NCBI GenBank assembly: GCA_030448225.1
Contig: JAUJNJ010000047.1
Location: forward strand, 1-57,478
DNA: 57,478 nucleotides
Direction of reading: 5' to 3'
Origin: Phycisphaerae bacterium
Lineage (GTDB): Bacteria; Planctomycetota; Phycisphaerae; Tepidisphaerales; Tepidisphaeraceae
In this document: one piece after another, positions 39,341 through 48,140 of the stretch
How positions within the stretch are numbered: the stretch's first letter is position 1
Layout of the letters: every line of letters starts with the position of its first letter
Position numbers and translations under genes: made by a program
The notes under the pieces: model-generated
Seen by the model: only the letters and a program-made list of their open reading frames with translations
Database searches by the model: none
Told to the model about the DNA's origin: nothing

Positions 39341-42300
39341 ATGGCCAAGCGAGGTAAGAGCGGGTCGGGTGCGCAGGGGGACGGCGGCAAGCGGGCGGCG
39401 ACGGGATCGGGGCCGAAATCGACGACGACGACCGCCGCCAACAAGCCGGCGGCGACGCCAACCCCGAAGCCCGCCGCCGTCGCCGACGCGGCCGTGGCCG
39501 CCGCCGCGATTCGCGGCCAGTCCCCTGCGCCGGCCGCCACCTCGCCGCCGCGCGACGGCCGCCGGCTCGAAATCCCTGTCGAAGGGGAAGGCTCCTGACC
39601 GTCGCGCGACGCGCGCAACGCCGCCGGCCGCGACGGTCACGTCGACGGGCGCGCCAACGCGACCAGTTCGGCCGCGACGGGTGGAGGCAGCTCGGCCGCG
39701 ACGGGCGGAGGTGGGCCGGCCGCGACGGGCGGCGGTGGTCAGCGCGGCGGGTGCCGTTCCGTCGCGAAGTCGCAGCCGCCGCAGCTGCAGGTGCCGCCGG
39801 GCGCAGGTGTCGCAGTCGCAACCCCAGGCATCCGCGGTGACGGCCGCGCGATCGGCGAAGTCGCCGGCGACGTCTTCGCAGTTCGCGGCATCCCACCACG
39901 GCAGTCTTCGCCCGCTCAATCGTTGATGGCGAACTCGTCGAGCCGCTCCGGAGCAAAAGCGCAGGTTCCGGCGTCGACGTCCGTGCGCCCGCTACGCAAC
40001 CGCCGGCGAGATCAAGCGCCCGCACCAGCGCAGTCGGCGGTGGTCGCGCGGCCGGCGGTGTCGCGCCAGCCGATCGCGGCAGCGCAGCCGCAGTCAATGG
40101 CGTCCGCGGCAGCTCAGCCGCAGTCATCGGCGTCCGCGCCGTCGTCCGCGCCGCCGCAGCCGCAGTCACTGCCCGCGGCCGCCGCGCAGGCATCCGGTTC
40201 GCCGCAGCCGCAAGCCGCAGCCGCCGGCGGTCGCGCAGGCCGGTCGCCGGGCGCGCGGTCGGAGCAGGATCAATCGCCGCCCGCCCGCTCCTGCACAGCC
40301 GGCGGCGGCGGCGCGGCACGTGTCAAGCGCGCCGTACGCGTGCGTGTCGCCGGGCGTCAGTACGTACCGCCGGCACCGTACGTGGCGTCGGCGGCGCTCG
40401 CGCGGCCGACGGCACAAAGGCCAGCGTTACCGCCGGCGCGTTCGGCCGCGGGCGTGGAGCGCGGCGGACAAGGTTCGACCGCACCCGGCTCGTCGCACCG
40501 CCCGTGGGGCTCGCCCCCGCCGACGACCGCCACCCCCGCCCCGCCGCCCGCCGCCCGCCGCGACGCCGACGCCCTGCCCGCGTCGCGCCCGGCTCCGTCG
40601 CCGCGCAGGCGTCGCCCTCCCGGCCGCTCAACCCGTCGCCCGCACGCAGCCCGCCGCCGCGCCCGCGCCCGCCGCACAAGAATCGCGGTCGCAGCCGGCG
40701 GCGAAGTGCCCGCGCGCCGGCCTGCGTCGCGCCGGAGCCGGCGTCGCCGCAGCCGGCCCAGCCGGTCGAGCCGCCCGCGCCCGTCGTCCTCGCCCCAGCC
40801 GCCGCTGCTGTTCGAGGTGGCGTGGGAAGTGTGCCGGGCAGCTCGGCGGCATCTACACGGTGCTCAAGACCAAGGCCGGGTCGATGCTCGAGACGTGGCG
40901 ACCGCTACTGCCTCATCGGCCTGTACAACCCGGCCACCGCCGGTGGAGTTCGAGGAACATCGACCTACGCGATCCGCGACGCGATCGGCCGCCTGGAAGG
41001 ACGCCGGCCTCACCCTCGTCCACTTCGGCCGCTGGCTCATCCCCGGCCGCCCGCACGATCCTGATCGACTACCGCACGCGCTTCGGGTCGCTCGGGCACG
41101 ACAAGTACCTGCTCTGCGAGACCACGGCATCGCCACCGACGACCGCGACGGCGAGGTGAACGAGGTCGTCGCGTTGGCTTCGCCGTCGCCGAGTTCTTCC
41201 GCGTGTTCACCGAGGTCGTCAAGGACCGCACCGTCCTCGCCCACTTCCACGAGTGGATGGGCGGCGTCGCCGTGCCGCCGACGTACCTGCGCCTGCCGGC
41301 TACCGCAACGGCCACGCTGCTCGGCCGCTACCTCGCCAGCGACAACCCGCACTTCTACGACCACCTGCCGTTCCTCGACCTCGACGAGCGGGCGCGGCAC
41401 TACAACATCTACCCGCGCTTCGCGATCGAGCGGGCGGCGGGCAGACGCGTCGACCGTACGGCTACGGTCAGCGAGGTCACGAGCTACGAGGCGGAGAAGC
41501 TGGCGCCACGCAAGCCTGAGGCGATCCTGCCCAACGGGCTGAACATCCAGCGGTTCGCCGCGCCCCACGAGTTCCAATCGCTACACTCGCGATGGGCAAG
41601 GAGCGCATCCACGAGTTCGTGATGGGGCACTTCTTCCCGAGCTACACGTTCGACCTCGACAACACGATCTACCTCTTCACGAGCGGGCGCTACGAGTACC
41701 GCAACAAGGATGGACATGTTCATCGAGTCGCTGTGGCGGCTCAACCAGCGGCTCAAGGGGACCGACAACCCGCCGACGGTCATCGCGTTCATCATCACCG
41801 CCCCGACGCGGCACGTGAACGTCGACGTGCTGCGCAACCACACGATGTTCGAGGACCTGCGCGCCACGAGCAAGGAGCTGCAGGACCAGATGGGCCCCGC
41901 CTGTTCCACGCCGCCGCCACCGGCCGCCTGCCCACCTACGCCGAGCTGCTGCCCGACGACGCGCAGGTGCGGATGAAGCGGGCGATCCACGCGTGGCGGA
42001 CGTGGAAGCAGCCGCTGGTCACGCACGATTTGATCGACGACGCCAGCGACCCAATCCGTGCGCCACCCGCGCCACCGCTGGCTCGCCAACAAGCGCCGAC
42101 GACCTGGGTGAAGATGGTCTTCCACCCCGAGTTCGTCACCGCCACCAGCCCCACGATCAGCCTCGACTACGAGCAGTTCGTCCGCGGGTGGTCAGCTACG
42201 GGCGTGTTCCCGAGCTACTACGAGCCGGGCTACACGCCGATGGAATGCACCGCAGCAACATCATCCGTCGGTCACGACGGACGGAGGCGGCCCGGGCGCA

Positions 42301-42690
42301 CGGTGAACAGCCACGCCGAGAAGCTCAAGGGCCGGGCGCAACGAGGACCAGGATCCTCGTGCTCGACCGCCGCTACCGCAGCTTCGACGACGCGGCCGAG
42401 CAGCTCGCCGACCACCTGTTCCGCTTCGCGTTCCTCAACCGCCGCCAGCGGATCGAGCGCGCAACCGCGTGGAGCCGCCTCGGCGAACTGCTCGACTGGT
42501 CCGGCCCTCGCGCGGCACTACGCCGAGGCACAACATGGCCTTGGAGCCGCGTCGGCTCGAAGCGGATGGGGAAGCTGGAAATCCGCGTGCTGTGGGCGAT
42601 ACGCCCGCCGCCGGAGCGACCGCGGCGGCCGAAAGCGGACAAGGGACGTCGCTGGTTCCCGTTCCCGAGGACGCGGGATCGTCATCGATG
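39341..42690 (+). CDS. GT3 (eukaryote-type) glycogen synthase with long low-complexity leader, heavily frameshifted
   Basis: The catalytic part runs from about 40800: LLFEVAWEVCR-QLGGIYTV, LKTKAGSMLETW, CLIGLYNPATA, DAGLTLVHFGRWLIPGRP, DYRTRFGSLGHDKYLL, HFHEWMGGVAVP, NGLNIQRFAAPHEFQSLH, HFFPSYTFDLDNTIYLFTSG, RYEYRNKDMFIESLWRLNQR, VIAFIITAPTRHVNVDVLRN, FVTATSPTISLDYEQFVRG, GVFPSYYEP, YTPMECTA. This is GT3 glycogen synthase, which uses UDP-glucose to extend alpha-1,4-glucan, and not the bacterial GT5 GlgA. From ATG 39341 (MAKRGKSGSG) about 480 codons of Ala/Pro/Gln-rich sequence precede it (PKPAAV, AQPQSMASAAAQPQSSA, PQPQSLPAAAAQ). More than 20 indels. The start and the end near 42690 are uncertain. 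Confidence 0.8.
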
Positions 42691-43244
42691 TCCCGTCTTC
42701 TCCACCGCGCCGGGACACATCCTGCGCCGGTCCGGCGGCGTTATTTCGGACGCGGGGCCGGCCGCGCGCGCCGCAACGGTTTACGCGGCGCCGGCCGACG
42801 GCCGCCGTCTGGCCGCGTCGGCCCTGGAAGCGCCGAATATCATGGCGCTCGCCGGCGGCGCAGGTTAACGTCCGATCGCCCCGTGGGCGGGAACCGACTG
42901 AAATCAACTCACGACCGCACTGCGCGCGGCGAGGGTTTCCTGCGACGCCGCGGCGTTATCCTGCGCCCGCGTGCGGGAGAATCAAGGCTATCCCGCATGT
43001 GGTACCCCGCGCATTACTGACGGCCGAACGCTCGTCGTTATTCGCCCGCGTGCAGGTCATTGCTGGGAGGATACGACGTCGTCGAGTCTGACTATTGAGC
43101 ATGACGGGGAAACGCTTCATCTGGTCAGGACTGCCCACGCTGTGACGGACGATGATTTGAACTCGCTGCAGCCGGTGTCGTCAGCAGAGCGACATCATGC
43201 CGCGTCGCGGTTTCGATTTCTTCTTGCTCCGGCCGGCGGATGCG
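42691..43244. other. gap before the first attC site
   Basis: Contains several GCGTTAT phrases (42738, 42952, 43035) but no paired R''/L'' partner. A frame at 42971-43291 (IEHDGETLHLVRTAHAVTDD, LNSLQPVSSAERHHAASRFR) could be a small cassette gene ending at the attC at 43245, but no family or start is convincing. If an attI site exists it should be here. Confidence 0.4.
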
Positions 43245-43340
43245 GGATAACCAAACACTGCACTGGACCGGGGCCAGAACGGTCCTCGTGATTCGAGTGC
43301 TGGTCGTCGGCCCCGGCCAGTGAATGTTGATCCGTTATCT
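43245..43340 (+). other. integron attC site 1
   Basis: R'' GGATAAC (43245-43251) and R' GTTATCT (43334-43340) bound 96 bases. L'' ACTGGaCCGGGGCC (43262-43275) pairs with L' GGCCCCGGCCAGT (43309-43321), leaving one unpaired A. That extrahelical base is the strand-orienting feature of attC sites. A spacer of about ten bases between R and L boxes is unpaired. Confidence 0.85.
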
Positions 43341-43347
43341 GCCCATG

Positions 43348-43704
43348 AGCGTTGTCGGCCCAGTCTCGATCTCGCTGACGCTGTTGGGATTCGTCTGGCT
43401 CTCGGCGTTCTTACTTCGGATGGCGTGCTCTTCACGTCGCCCCCGGCGGGTGTCGCCGCCGCCGCCGCGCCGCCCGGACGTGTCACCAGAGCAGGCCGGA
43501 CGAGATCGTTCAATCCACGACTGGTGGGGCCGCGCTGCGCTCTGTTTCATCCTTTGCGTCGCGCCATGTATGCCGTTGCGATTCTCCTCTTTGGCCGAGG
43601 GTCGGCGGTCGCCTGGGCTCGCAGGCGGGCAGATAACCCGCCACTATGAAGGCCCTCCTCGTCAAGCGATAAACCGTCTGCTGCTTCGCCGTCCGCGCGG
43701 GTGA
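43348..43704 (+). CDS. cassette gene: small membrane protein, function unknown
   Basis: About 118 residues starting at MSVVGPVSISLTLLGFVWLS, eight bases after attC site 1. One clear N-terminal membrane segment (VVGPVSISLTLLGFVWLSAFLL), then a Pro/Arg-rich linker (RPRRVSPPPPRRPD), a conserved-looking SIHDWWGRAALCFILC and a possible second membrane segment. No family recognised. The position right after R' and the plus orientation match a cassette gene. The frame may start at ATG 43324 inside the attC, which is less likely. Confidence 0.55.
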   Translation, partial: SVVGPVSISLTLLGFVWLSAFLLRMACSSRRPRRVSPPPPRRPDVSPEQAGRDRSIHDWWGRAALCFILCVAPCMPLRFSSLAEGRRSPGLAGGQITRHYEGPPRQAINRLLLRRPRG

Positions 43705-43793
43705 GGGTCAGACCACCATCCGAGGTCACGCCGGCCGCCCGTGGCAAACGCGCCCGGCCTCATTCAACTTTACAAGGCACCGGTTGGCTCATC

Positions 43794-45040
43794 TTAAATG
43801 ACGGGGTCACGGCCCGGCAAGGCCGGCCCCCGCGGGTTATGCGAGCTCGGTCGGGTGCTCGCCTCTCGTCTCGCTCGCGAACTGCGCCGCCGCGTCGGGT
43901 TCATCGCTCGATCACTCGCTGACTCGTTGGCTCGTCGTCGCCGCCGTCGTCGCGGCCTGGCCGCCGCCGCCGGGGACCGGCTGCGGGCGTCGTCCCAGGT
44001 CGTGCCGTCGCAGCAGCCGCCCAGCACCAGACCAGGATCTTGCGCGCCAGCGCGACCGCCGCCTGCTTGTGCGCCGCGTCCGCTGCCCGGCAGAGCCGCT
44101 CGAACACCGCGTGGCCGCGCGTCTCGGTTCTTCGCTGCATCCCCCACGCGACCTGCACCAGCACCCGCCGCAGGAGCCCCTGGCCCCTGGCCGGTGATCC
44201 GCCCGAGGCGGTTCATCTGCCCGCTCTGGTACTGCCTGGGTACCAGCCCGGCGTAGCGACCTGCGACGGCGTTTCTTGAACCGCCGCGCGTCGTCGAGCG
44301 TCGCGACGACCAGCTCGGCCAGGCGGCTGCCGACCTGCGGGATCGTCCGCAGCCGCCGCGACCCGCTCGTTTGCCGCCGCCGAGCGCGTCGAGCTTGCGG
44401 TCCGCCTGCTTGATCAACGCCGCCACCGCGCTCTGCGCGCCGCTCGAGGTCGAGCTGCCCGCGCCACAGGTCGTCGGCCCTGCACGCCGCCAGCGGGCGG
44501 GCCAGCCGCCTCAGTTCGTCGAGCGACGCCTGTCCACCTCGCGCGACCGGCCCGGCATCGACAGCCCCTGCAGCGTCCAGCAGGCTGCGGATCGTGTTCT
44601 TGATCCCCGTCCGCCGGTCGATTGCCGCGTGGCGGTGGCGGATCAGCGAGCGGTGCTGGCGCACGGCCCGCCGCGGCACGTGCACGGTCGGGAGCTACGC
44701 CGCCTGCGGCGAGCTTCAGCTTCAGCGTCGTCGCGGTCGGTCTTGCGCTCACGCGCCGCCACTTCCAGGCCTCGCCCAGCACGTTGGCGACACGCACCTC
44801 GACCGACAGCGACTCGGCCAGGTCGCTGATCCAGCCGCACACGCCGCACGCCCGGATCACCAGCATGGCCAGCGCCGCGTCGACCAGCAGGTCGTGCACG
44901 GTGGCCATGGCCGCGATCGTCTCGAACGCGTGCGCGCCGCTCGCCGGGTCGTAGCGGCAGGCCACGCTCTTGAACTTGCCCAGGTCCAGGCCAGGATCGC
45001 GATTGCGGCGGGCGTCGTCGTCGAAGTACTCATCGCTCAT
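43794..45040 (-). pseudogene. IS110-family transposase, frameshifted
   Basis: From ATG 45040: MSDEYFDDDARRN, GLDLGKFKSVACRYDPASGA (first Asp of the RuvC-like DEDD site), ALAMLVIRACGVCGWISDLA, SLSVEVRVANVLGEAWKWRR, RKTDRDDALKLK (DxxD), HVPRRAVRQHRSLIRHRHAA, IDRRTGIKNTIRSLLDAAGA. C-terminal part: LRTIPQVGSRLAELVVATLD, GRYAGLVPRQYQSGQMNRLG, LVQVAWGMQRR, ARKILVWCWA. These define IS110/IS116/IS902 transposases. At least five indels. The family E in VIEACGPAGW is read as R here (VIRACG), which, if real, would remove a catalytic acid. The C-terminal ~60 residues are Arg/Ser-rich and may be read-through. Confidence 0.85.
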
Positions 45041-45143
45041 GGCGGGTCTCCTCGTGTCGTTGCAGGTCGCTTCCACCGATTGAGGCCCCGGCCTCCTCGC
45101 GCGGGTGACCTCGTGAAAGACCGTAACGTCCGAGGAGCCCGCC
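45041..45143 (-). ncRNA. candidate bridge-RNA region of the IS110-family element
   Basis: The ~103 bases directly upstream of the transposase start are noncoding and closed by GGCGGGCTCCTCG / CGAGGAGACCCGCC (minus-strand reading), a 13-bp stem with one bulged base. Inside is a second hairpin GAGGCCGGGGCCTC. In IS110 elements the noncoding end upstream of the transposase is known to encode the bridge RNA that selects target and donor DNA. The assignment is by position and foldability only; the length is shorter than described bridge RNAs. Confidence 0.4.
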
Positions 45144-45145
45144 TT

Positions 45146-45246
45146 ACATAGTTTCCGATGCAGTGGACCGAGCCGGCGGGTACGCTTCTCGTGGTTCCAG
45201 AACCGGCCCGGCGCCGGCTCGGCCACTGATCGGCCTCACGTTATGT
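45146..45246 (+). other. integron attC site 2
   Basis: R' GTTATGT (45240-45246) with a degenerate R'' ACATAGT (45146-45152; ACATAAC expected). L'' CAGTGGaCCGAGCCGGCG (45161-45178) pairs with CGCCGGCTCGGCCACTG (45212-45228) apart from one unpaired A. Length 101. The R'' box lies two bases from the proposed IS end, which may explain its degeneracy. Confidence 0.8.
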
Positions 45247-45670
45247 GGCCTCAGAGGGAGTCGCGTTGATTCAAGTGCCGCCGGCGCGCTGGTACTCGCC
45301 CCGACGGCTCAGCCTCGCGTATGTGAGCGATCGGCGGATGGCGCTCGTACACTACGTGGGTCGCCAGACGCAAAGCTTCGCGCTGGTGCGTTGTGGGACG
45401 GATTGGAAGGATGTGCACTGGTCGGGCTTTAAGGGCTTGGCAGAGGCCCTGCAGATGGCGCGAGAGCGCGAGGAGGTCCCGCTCGCGGCATGGGACCTAT
45501 ATGAGCCTCCCCGCGGTGTGAAGCTGTTCTTGCCCGCCGATCCGCGTTGGGTCCGTCGGCGTCATCGGTTGGTGCGGAAGGAACTGCTATCCCTTCGATG
45601 GCCCGTTCGGCAATCTGAGCGTCTTATTGCCGGAGTGGAGCGTCTGCGGCGGGAGCGGCCGGCCACATAA
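45245..45670 (+). CDS. cassette gene: 141-aa protein, function unknown
   Basis: The GTG start at 45245 overlaps R' of attC site 2, and the TAA stop (45668-45670) lies inside R'' of site 3, the tight packing usual in cassettes. Sequence: IQVPPARWYSPRRLSLAYVS, MALVHYVGRQTQSFALVRCG, DWKDVHWSGFKGLAEALQMA, REREEVPLAAWDLYEPPRG, then a basic tail. Intact. No signal or membrane segment. A small alpha/beta cytoplasmic protein; no family recognised. Confidence 0.65.
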   Translation: MASEGVALIQVPPARWYSPRRLSLAYVSDRRMALVHYVGRQTQSFALVRCGTDWKDVHWSGFKGLAEALQMAREREEVPLAAWDLYEPPRGVKLFLPADPRWVRRRHRLVRKELLSLRWPVRQSERLIAGVERLRRERPAT

Positions 45671-45752
45671 CCCAAGCGGACCGGCGGGGACGGTAACTTG
45701 TAGTCCGTTGCTTGGCGTGTGCGCCGGCCGCTGATCGGCCTTCCGGTGATGC
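45665..45752 (+). other. integron attC site 3
   Basis: R'' ACATAAC (45665-45671), R' GTGATGC (45746-45752; GTTATGC expected). L'' AGCGGaCCGGCG (45675-45686) pairs with L' GCGCCGGCCGCT (45721-45732) with one unpaired A. Length 88. The next cassette gene starts at ATG 45749 inside R'. Confidence 0.8.
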
Positions 45753-46158
45753 CCACTTTCGACGACCCCACGTTCGCGGAACACGTCGACGCACGGTTCG
45801 CCGCGACGATGGTGCCGTGGGCGGAGCTCGACGCGGGCGGGTCCGACCGCAGCCACTGCTGGCCCCGCGCCGACGCGCTCGCGCTCGTCGCGTCACTCGC
45901 CGGCAGGCCCGTGGCCGTCCTGGGCGGCGACGTGCTGGAGGCGGCGCTGGGCGGCGGCGGGTATCGGTACACGCACGACAACTGGTGCTGCGAGCCGCGT
46001 CGCGGGGAGGACGCCGCCTCGTTCGCCGGTCGTTCGCAGGCGGCGGCGGCGCGGTACGTCGCGTCGCATCACGAGCGGCGCGGCCGGCGGACGATCTACT
46101 CGCTCGTGATCGCGGCGCGGGCCGATGGCGGCGGCACGTCCGGCCCGGCGGGGCATGA
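45749..46158 (+). CDS. cassette gene: Imm40-like immunity protein
   Basis: About 136 residues: MPTFDDPTFAEHVDARFAAT, LAGRPVAVLGGDVLEAALGG, GGYRYTHDNWCCEPRRGEDA, SQAAAARYVASHHERRG, RRTIYSLVIAA. The order VAVLGGDV - GGGYRYTxDNW - YV - YSLVI resembles immunity protein 40 family members. The raw frame runs to 46237, inside attC site 4. A one-base shift in a G/C run near 46130-46150 would end it at the TGA in R'' (46156-46158), where cassette stops usually lie, so I use that end. A solitary immunity gene on a cassette would protect against polymorphic toxins of neighbours. Confidence 0.55.
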
Positions 46159-46253
46159 CCAGCCGCCGCAGCGGACCGGGGCCGCCGGTATAGTCGCCTC
46201 CATCCGTAAGCTGCTGGGGTGCGGCCCCGGCCGCTGAACGGCATCCGTTATCC
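46153..46253 (+). other. integron attC site 4
   Basis: R'' GCATGAC (46153-46159; one mismatch), R' GTTATCC (46247-46253). L'' CAGCGGaCCGGGGCC (46169-46183) pairs with L' GGCCCCGGCCGCTG (46223-46236) with one unpaired A. Length 101. Confidence 0.85.
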
Positions 46254-46257
46254 CGCC

Positions 46258-46569
46258 ATGCCATGGTTTGCGGTCCAATCTCTGTACCTCTGCCGCACGA
46301 AGTCTGACGGGACAAACATCTTCGAGGAGCGCGTCGTGGTGTTTACGGCCAGTTCCTTCGACGAAGCGTTCGCAAAGGCCGAGCAGGAGTCAGAGCAGTA
46401 CGCGCGTGCGAACAACTTCGAGGCGCATCCTGCGCGTGAGAGCTACGAGCAGGACGGGGACCCACTCGTCGATGGATACGAGGTGTGGTCGGTGATGCTG
46501 GAGGCGCGGGCGTCGCTGGATGACTTCTACGCGAGTCGATACGCACGGTATGAGTACCATCCCGAGTAG
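46258..46569 (+). CDS. cassette gene: DUF4288-like protein
   Basis: 103 residues, intact. MPWFAVQSLYLCRTKSDGTN, IFEERVVVFTASSFDEAFAK, AEQESEQYARANNFEAHPAR, then YEVWSVMLEARASLDDFYAS and YEYHPE. The pattern W-F/Y-A-V followed by EERVVxFxAxSxxEAxxKAExE and a YEVWS strand matches DUF4288, a family often found in polymorphic-toxin immunity and cassette contexts. ATG 46258 lies five bases after R' of attC site 4, and the TAG stop lies three bases before R'' of site 5. Confidence 0.75.
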   Translation: MPWFAVQSLYLCRTKSDGTNIFEERVVVFTASSFDEAFAKAEQESEQYARANNFEAHPARESYEQDGDPLVDGYEVWSVMLEARASLDDFYASRYARYEYHPE

Positions 46570-46571
46570 CG

Positions 46572-46672
46572 GGATAACGAGCCGCTGGCACGGACCGCGG
46601 CGACGGTAGACTTGACTTGCGGTCGAGCGTTGCGCGTGCGCCGCCGCGGCCGCTCAACGGCATCCGTTATTC
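46572..46672 (+). other. integron attC site 5
   Basis: R'' GGATAAC (46572-46578), R' GTTATTC (46666-46672). L'' CGGaCCGCGGCG (46591-46602) pairs with L' CGCCGCGGCCG (46640-46650) with one unpaired A. Length 101. Confidence 0.85.
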
Positions 46673-46706
46673 GGCCTGTGCCCGACCGCCTCACGGAGCG
46701 TGACCG

Positions 46707-47378
46707 ATGCGGAAAATCATCGTCGGCGCCATGATCTCCATGGACGGCGTCGTGCAGGCGCCCGGCGGACCGGCCGAGGACCCGACCAAGGGGTTCGAGT
46801 TCGGCGGCTGGGTGTGGCCCTACTTCGACCAGGCGTTCGGCGAGGAACTCGACCGCCTCTTCGGCGAACCATTCGACCTCCTGCTCGGCCGCAAGACCTA
46901 CGAGATCTTCGCGGCGTATTGGCCGTACTACGACCAAAGCGCTCCCAACGGCGGCATCGCGAAGCTGTTCAACCAGATCAGGAAGTACGCGGTCTCGCGC
47001 TCGGGCGCGGTCGACACGAGCTGGCAGGGCTCGGTGCTCCTGCGCGGCATCGCCGACATCCAGCGCCTGCGGGACGAGGACGGCCCCGACCTTGTCACCC
47101 AGGGTAGCTCCGAACTCGTCCGCGCGCTGCTGGCCGACGACCTCGTCGACGCGATGACCCTCTTCACCGTCCCGGTGGTTCTCGGCGGCGGCAAGAAGCT
47201 GTTCGCCGACGGCTCGGCGCCGCGCGCGTACAAGCTGACGAGGTCGCGCGTGTCGAGCACGGGCGTCATGATCGGACACTACGAGCGCGACGGCGCGGTC
47301 AGGATCGGCGCCGCCCCGCCCGATTCACCCAGCAAGGCCGAAGCCGCCCGCCGGGAGCGCGTGAGCCGCGAGGGCTAG
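46707..47378 (+). CDS. cassette gene: RibD-C / dihydrofolate-reductase-family protein
   Basis: 223 residues, intact. RKIIVGAMISMDGVVQAPGG, GWVWPYFDQAFGEELDRLFG, DLLLGRKTYEIFAAYWPYYD, FNQIRKYAVSRSGAVDTSWQ, DLVTQGSSELVRALLADDLV, TLFTVPVVLGGGKKLFADG and an Arg/Ser tail. SMDG, LGRKTYE, and TVPVVLGxGKxLF are hallmarks of the RibD C-terminal/YyaP-like DHFR-fold family, NADPH-dependent reductases of mostly unknown substrate. It is the last recognised cassette gene; no attC is found after its stop. Resistance to antifolates cannot be assumed. Confidence 0.82.
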   Translation: MRKIIVGAMISMDGVVQAPGGPAEDPTKGFEFGGWVWPYFDQAFGEELDRLFGEPFDLLLGRKTYEIFAAYWPYYDQSAPNGGIAKLFNQIRKYAVSRSGAVDTSWQGSVLLRGIADIQRLRDEDGPDLVTQGSSELVRALLADDLVDAMTLFTVPVVLGGGKKLFADGSAPRAYKLTRSRVSSTGVMIGHYERDGAVRIGAAPPDSPSKAEAARRERVSREG

Positions 47379-47548
47379 CGGTTTGGTGTGAACACCACAG
47401 CCGCGTCGACAGCCGCGGCCGGATCGCCAGACATTGCACCGGACGTGCGCGGTCGTGATGGTGGGGCGCTTGGGTTGTGTTCGCAGGAGATGGGACCACG
47501 GAGCGCACGGCGAGCACGGTGGAGCTGGTAGGACGATCGCCGTTCCGC

Positions 47549-48070
47549 CTACGTGTCCTCGGACGGCATCACTCCGGCGGTGGGTTGTCGAGTCGCACCT
47601 GCGTCCGTTTCCATGCCTCGTGTTTCAGGCGGTACGCTTCGGACGCCGCGTCCTCGCGCCTGCTGCCGGAGCACGGTATCCTCGTCGAGGATGGGAACGT
47701 CGGCCCCTCTCGCCCTCAGCAGGTCGACCAGAAGTTCGGCACACCAGTACAGGTGGAAGACCGCGAGCGCGGGTGAGCCGCCCCACACAGAGTTCGAAGC
47801 TTCCTGGTGTAGAGCCACGCGCGGCGTCGCGGAGGCAGAGGGTCCAGAAGGCACGTTCCTCGGCGGTCGGAAACAGCGTCTCGTACCCGGGCAGTACCCG
47901 GGGAAGAGGCCTCGCTTGTCACGCTCCAGCCGTGCGACGTACTCGCACGGCGATGCGCGATCGTTTGAGCCTTTTCCACGCGCCACGACCAGAACGTTGT
48001 CGACCACGGCTTCCCATGAACCGTTCGTCATCGTGATGGACTTATGCCCGATGCCAACGATCGCGCTCAT
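47549..48070 (-). CDS. hypothetical protein, probably frameshifted
   Basis: From ATG 48070: MSAIVGIGHKSITMTNGSWE, VVDNVLVVARGKGSNDRASP, CEYVARLERDKRGLFPGY. Further down, AEERAFWTLCLRDAARGSTP (another frame) and ALAVFHLYWCAELLVDLLRA with DVPILDEDTVLRQQ look coding, so two indels are likely near 47890 and 47780. Orientation is opposite to the cassette genes. No family recognised. About 170 residues. Confidence 0.4.
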   Translation of the reverse strand: MSAIVGIGHKSITMTNGSWEAVVDNVLVVARGKGSNDRASPCEYVARLERDKRGLFPGYCPGTRRCFRPPRNVPSGPSASATPRVALHQEASNSVWGGSPALAVFHLYWCAELLVDLLRARGADVPILDEDTVLRQQARGRGVRSVPPETRGMETDAGATRQPTAGVMPSEDT

Positions 48071-48140
48071 TTGATGCCCTTCTGCGCATCGGGTGGCCGA
48101 CGGGCTTGGCCCCGCGAGCCGGCACCGGTCCGCATCGCGA

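Larger units (their letters stand above)
43750..45143 (-). mobile_element. IS110-family insertion sequence abutting attC site 2
   Basis: The transposase spans about 43794-45040 and a structured 5' leader runs to 45143, two bases from the R'' box of attC site 2. The far end is not defined; I place it near 43750 because the transposase stop is at 43794. No terminal inverted repeats are evident, as expected for IS110. Elements of the related IS1111-attC group are known to insert in attC sites. Confidence 0.7.

Noticed and set aside
42730..43045. Possible extra attC sites at GCGTTAT phrases (42738, 42952, 43035)
   Set aside because: None has a matching R''/L'' partner or the unpaired-A stem found in the five accepted sites.
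47379..47548. attC after the RibD-C cassette gene
   Set aside because: No paired R/L boxes; GGCTAGC near the stop is the only weak resemblance.
47553..48074. Plus-strand 173-codon frame in the gap before argH
   Set aside because: Opposite strand reads more protein-like phrases; this frame is a shadow with no start signal.
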